DNA of 64,000 nt from Streptomyces sp. NBC_01465 (GTDB taxonomy: Bacteria > Actinomycetota > Actinomycetes > Streptomycetales > Streptomycetaceae): the NCBI RefSeq assembly GCF_036227325.1, contig NZ_CP109467.1:1054001-1118000 (forward strand), in the 5' to 3' direction. The position numbers were made by a program, and so were the translations under genes. Below are positions 60,515 through 64,000 of this stretch, in pieces; the stretch's first letter is position 1, and each line of letters starts with the position of its first letter. Below the pieces are notes generated by a model, which did not search any database, was not told where the DNA came from, and saw only the letters and a program-made list of their open reading frames with translations.

Positions 60515-63500
60515 TTACCGCGCGTTGAAGTATTTCGCCTCGGGGTGGTGGATGACGATCGCGTCGGTGGACTGCTCCGGGTGCAGCTGGAACTCCTCGC
60601 TGAGGTGGACGCCGATCCGCTCGGGCTGGAGCAGCTCGGCGATCTTCGCGCGGTCCTCGAGGTCGGGGCACGCGCCGTAGCCCAGCGAGAAGCGGGCGCC
60701 GCGGTACTTCAGGTCGAACATGTCCTTCACGTCGGCGGGGTCCTCGCCGGCGAAGCCGAGCTCGAAGCGGACGCGGGAGTGCCAGTACTCGGCCATGGCC
60801 TCGGCCAACTGGACGGACAGGCCGTGCAGTTCGAGGTAGTCGCGGTAGGCGTTGGCCTCGAAGAGCTTGGCGGTCTCCTCGCCGATCCGCGAGCCGACGG
60901 TGACGACCTGCAGGCCGATGACGTCGGTCTCTCCCGAATCCTCGGGTCGGAAGAAGTCGGCCAGGCAGAGGCGGCGGCCGCGGCGCTGGCGCGGGAAGGT
61001 GAAGCGGGTGCGCTCGCTGCCGTCGTCGTTGAGGAGGATCAGGTCCTCGCCCTTGGAGACGCAGGGGAAGTAGCCGTAGACGACGGCCGCTTCCAGGAGG
61101 TTGCCGGTGTGCAGCTTCTCCAGCCAGCCGCGCAGGTGGGGGCGGCCTTCGGTCTCCACCAGCTCCTCGTACGAGGGGCCGCCCTTGCGGGCCTCCTTGA
61201 GGCCCCACTGGCCCTTGAAGAGGGCGCCCTCGTCCAGCCAGGAGGCGTACTCCTTGAGCTGGATGCCCTTGACGACGCGGGTGCCCCAGAACGGCGGGGT
61301 GGGGACGGGGTTGGTGACGCTGACGTCCGAGCGGACCGAGCCCTCCGGCTCTTCCGTCACTTCCAGGACGGGCGTGTCGCGCTTGGGGACGCGGCGCTGC
61401 TTGAGCTCGGGGAGGACGGCTCCGGGGACTCCGCGCTTGACGCCGATCAGGGCGTCCATCAGGCGCAGGCCCTCGAACGCGTCGCGGGCGTAGCGGACTT
61501 CGCCCTCGTAGATCTCGTGGAGGTCCTGCTCGACGTAGGCGCGGGTGAGGGCGGCGCCGCCCAGGATGACCGGGAAGTCGGCGGCCATCTTGCGCTGGTT
61601 GAGCTCCTCCAGGTTCTCCTTCATGATCACGGTCGACTTCACGAGGAGTCCCGACATGCCGATCACATCCGCGCGGTGCTCCTCGGCGGCTTCCAGGATC
61701 GCCGAGACGGGCTGCTTGATGCCCAGATTGACCACGTTGTAGCCGTTGTTGGAGAGGATGATGTCGACGAGGTTCTTGCCGATGTCGTGGACGTCGCCGC
61801 GGACCGTGGCGAGCACGATGGTGCCCTTGCCCTCGGCGTCGGACTTCTCCATGTGCGGTTCCAGGTGGGCCACCGCGGTCTTCATGACCTCGGCGGACTG
61901 GAGCACGAACGGCAGCTGCATCTGGCCGGAGCCGAAGAGCTCGCCGACGACCTTCATGCCCTCCAGGAGGGTGTCGTTGACGATCTCCAGGGCGGGGCGG
62001 GTCTGGAGGGCCTCGTCCAGGTCGGCCTCCAGGCCGTTCTTCTCGCCGTCGATGATGCGGCGCTGGAGGCGCTCGTCCAGCGGGAGGGCGAGGAGCTCCT
62101 CGGCGCGGCCCGCCTTCATCGACTTCATGTTGACGCCCTCGAAGAGCTCCATGAGCTTCTGCAGGGGGTCGTAGCCCTCTTCGCGCCGGTCGTAGATCAG
62201 GTCGAGGGCGACCTTGACCTGCTCCTCCTCCAGGCGTGCGATGGGGAGGATCTTCGAGGCGTGCACGATGGCCGAGTCCAGGCCCGCCTTCACGCACTCG
62301 TCGAGGAAGACGGAGTTGAGGATGACGCGGGCGGCCGGGTTGAGGCCGAAGGAGATGTTGGACAGGCCGAGCGTGGTCTGTACGTCGGGGTGGCGCTTCT
62401 TCAGCTCGCGGATCGCGCCGATGGTGGAGATGCCGTCCTTGCGGGACTCCTCCTGGCCGGTGCAGATGGTGAAGGTCAGGACGTCGATGAGGATGTCCGA
62501 CTCGTTCACGCCCCAGTTGCCGGTCAGGTCGGCGATGAGGCGCTCGGCGATGGCGACCTTGTGCTCGACGGTACGGGCCTGGCCCTCCTCGTCGATGGTC
62601 AGCGCGATCAGTGCGGCCCCGTGCTCCTTGGCCAGCTCGGTGACCTTGGTGAAGCGGGACTCGGGGCCGTCGCCGTCCTCGTAGTTGACCGAGTTGATGA
62701 CCGCGCGCCCGCCGAGCTTCTCCAACCCGGCGCGCAGCACCGGCAGTTCGGTGGAGTCCAGGACGATGGGCAGGGTGGAGGCGGTGGCGAAGAGCCCTGC
62801 CAGCTTCTCCATGTCCGCGACGCCGTCGCGGCCCACGTAGTCCACGCAGAGGTCGAGCATGTGCGCGCCCTCGCGGATCTGGTCGCGGGCCATCTCCACG
62901 CAGTCGTCCCAGCGGGACTCCAGCATGGCCTCGCGGAACTTCTTGGAGCCGTTGGCGTTCGTGCGCTCGCCGATCGCCATGTACGCGGTGTCCTGGCGGA
63001 ACGGGACCGTCTGGTAGAGCGAGGCGGCGCCCGGCTCCGGGCGCGGGTCGCGGACGGCAGGGGTGAGACCGCGGGCGCGGTCGACGACCTGGCGCAGGTG
63101 CTCGGGCGTCGTACCGCAGCAGCCGCCGATGAGCTGGAGGCCGTAGTCGTTGACGAAGGCCTCCTGCGCGTCCGCCAGGCCCTCGGGGCCGAGGGGGAAG
63201 TGGGCGCCGTCCTTGGTCAGTACGGGCAGGCCGGCGTTGGGCATGCACATCAGGGGCGTACGCGAGTGGCGTGCGAGATAGCGCAGGTGCTCGCTCATCT
63301 CGGCAGGGCCCGTCGAGCAGTTGAGGCCGAGCAGGTCGATGCCCAGCGGCTCCAGCGCGGTGAGAGCGGCGCCGATCTCCGAGCCAAGGAGCATCACGCC
63401 GGTCGTCTCGAAGGCGAGGGAACAGATCAGCGGCACGTTGACGCCGAGCGCGTCCATCGCCCTGCGGGCGCCGATCAGGCTGGACTTGGTCTGCAGCAGG

Positions 63501-64000
63501 TCCTGCGTGGTCTCCACGATGAGGGCGTCGGCGCCGCCCGCGAGGAGGCCCTCGGCGTTCTGCTGGTAGCCGTCGCGCAGGATGTCGTACGCGACGTGGC
63601 CCAGCGAGGGGAGCTTGGTGCCGGGGCCGATCGAGCCCAGCACCCAGCGCTGGCGGCCGTCCTTGGCGGCGAACTCGTCCGCGACCTCACGGGCGATACG
63701 GGCGCCCGCCTCGGAGAGCTCCACGATCCGGTCGGCGATCTCGTACTCGTTGGCCGCCGAGTGGTTGGCGCCGAAGGTGTTGGTCTCCACGCAGTCGACG
63801 CCGACCGCGAAGTACTCCTCGTGCACGGAGCGGACGATGTCCGGCCGGGTGATGTTGAGGATCTCGTTGCATCCCTCGAGATCCTGGAAGTCTTCGAGTG
63901 TGGGGTCCTGCGCCTGGAGCATGGTGCCCATGGCACCGTCTGCGACCACCACTCGGGTGGCGAGCGCCTCGCGGAGGGCGTCGGCTCGGGTCCGGCTGTC
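60515..64000 (-). CDS. metH: cobalamin-dependent methionine synthase MetH, N-terminus cut by window edge
   Basis: 1161 residues are visible; the reading frame continues past base 64000 and the start lies outside. In order: homocysteine domain with zinc Cys ligands (GLNCSTGPAEM and IGGCCGTTPEH), pterin-binding domain (TNANGSKKFREAMLE), B12-binding domain with the DVHDIGKN cobalamin motif and its four-helix cap, and the AdoMet reactivation domain (EEFQLHPEQS, then the C-terminal EAKYFNAR). It methylates homocysteine with methyl-tetrahydrofolate through methylcobalamin. Any upstream B12 riboswitch would be beyond the window. Confidence 0.96.
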   Translation of the reverse strand, partial: DSRTRADALREALATRVVVADGAMGTMLQAQDPTLEDFQDLEGCNEILNITRPDIVRSVHEEYFAVGVDCVETNTFGANHSAANEYEIADRIVELSEAGARIAREVADEFAAKDGRQRWVLGSIGPGTKLPSLGHVAYDILRDGYQQNAEGLLAGGADALIVETTQDLLQTKSSLIGARRAMDALGVNVPLICSLAFETTGVMLLGSEIGAALTALEPLGIDLLGLNCSTGPAEMSEHLRYLARHSRTPLMCMPNAGLPVLTKDGAHFPLGPEGLADAQEAFVNDYGLQLIGGCCGTTPEHLRQVVDRARGLTPAVRDPRPEPGAASLYQTVPFRQDTAYMAIGERTNANGSKKFREAMLESRWDDCVEMARDQIREGAHMLDLCVDYVGRDGVADMEKLAGLFATASTLPIVLDSTELPVLRAGLEKLGGRAVINSVNYEDGDGPESRFTKVTELAKEHGAALIALTIDEEGQARTVEHKVAIAERLIADLTGNWGVNESDILIDVLTFTICTGQEESRKDGISTIGAIRELKKRHPDVQTTLGLSNISFGLNPAARVILNSVFLDECVKAGLDSAIVHASKILPIARLEEEQVKVALDLIYDRREEGYDPLQKLMELFEGVNMKSMKAGRAEELLALPLDERLQRRIIDGEKNGLEADLDEALQTRPALEIVNDTLLEGMKVVGELFGSGQMQLPFVLQSAEVMKTAVAHLEPHMEKSDAEGKGTIVLATVRGDVHDIGKNLVDIILSNNGYNVVNLGIKQPVSAILEAAEEHRADVIGMSGLLVKSTVIMKENLEELNQRKMAADFPVILGGAALTRAYVEQDLHEIYEGEVRYARDAFEGLRLMDALIGVKRGVPGAVLPELKQRRVPKRDTPVLEVTEEPEGSVRSDVSVTNPVPTPPFWGTRVVKGIQLKEYASWLDEGALFKGQWGLKEARKGGPSYEELVETEGRPHLRGWLEKLHTGNLLEAAVVYGYFPCVSKGEDLILLNDDGSERTRFTFPRQRRGRRLCLADFFRPEDSGETDVIGLQVVTVGSRIGEETAKLFEANAYRDYLELHGLSVQLAEAMAEYWHSRVRFELGFAGEDPADVKDMFDLKYRGARFSLGYGACPDLEDRAKIAELLQPERIGVHLSEEFQLHPEQSTDAIVIHHPEAKYFNAR

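Overview
The window is one contiguous piece of a high-GC actinobacterial chromosome, almost certainly Streptomyces. The evidence is the strong G/C bias at third codon positions, the many GTG starts, and a complete Pup-proteasome locus (pafA, prcA, prcB, pup, dop, arc, with tatA/tatC and pafB/pafC nearby). Family-typical neighbours such as a fused glycine betaine permease, DrrAB/PadR, FKBP pairs and MetH also fit. I found no insertion sequence, prophage, CRISPR array, rRNA or credible tRNA. Many longer open frames are antisense shadows of GC-rich genes.

Layout, left to right. 1-4.8 kb: a catabolic cluster with an SDR (cut by the left edge), an aldehyde dehydrogenase and a GlnA4-type gamma-glutamyl-amine synthetase, facing a PuuD-like gamma-glutamyl hydrolase, then an aminoglycoside-phosphotransferase-like kinase. 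4.8-9.3 kb: a repeat-rich membrane protein coupled to a LysR regulator, a TehA-type transporter, an XRE-cupin regulator and a secreted beta-propeller-like protein. 9.4-13.1 kb: a glycine betaine importer whose permease is fused to two tandem substrate-binding domains. 13.3-17.8 kb: a 5'-3' exonuclease-like protein, an iron-box-linked siderophore-interacting protein, and a PadR-DrrA-DrrB module.

17.9-30.7 kb is the most interesting part: two operons tied together by near-identical TetR-type operators. The first encodes an unknown protein, an isopenicillin-N-synthase-family 2-oxoglutarate oxygenase and an APC permease, followed closely by an ADP-ribosylglycohydrolase and an RluA pseudouridine synthase. 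The second encodes two urea-carboxylase-associated proteins, a biotin-dependent urea/guanidine carboxylase and allophanate hydrolase. With both associated proteins present, the second operon is best read as a guanidine assimilation pathway. The co-regulated oxygenase resembles ethylene-forming enzyme around the arginine-binding Glu, so it may release guanidine from a guanidino compound inside the cell. The TetR gene sits between the two operons. Right after, a Cys-Cys leader peptide with an attenuator-like hairpin precedes an SsuD-like sulfonate monooxygenase.

32-55 kb is housekeeping: a HelY/Ski2-like helicase, a YegS-type lipid kinase, tatC/tatA, pafB/pafC, two FKBPs, pafA, an MFS/LacI pair sharing an operator, prcA, prcB, pup, dop, arc, a ferredoxin, tRNA m1A58 methyltransferase, a site-2 protease with CBS domains and a RecB/Cas4-like nuclease. 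55-64 kb holds an orphan NarL-type response regulator, two paralogous peptide-type substrate-binding lipoproteins without their transporter, a HAD phosphatase, and metH, whose N-terminus runs off the right edge.
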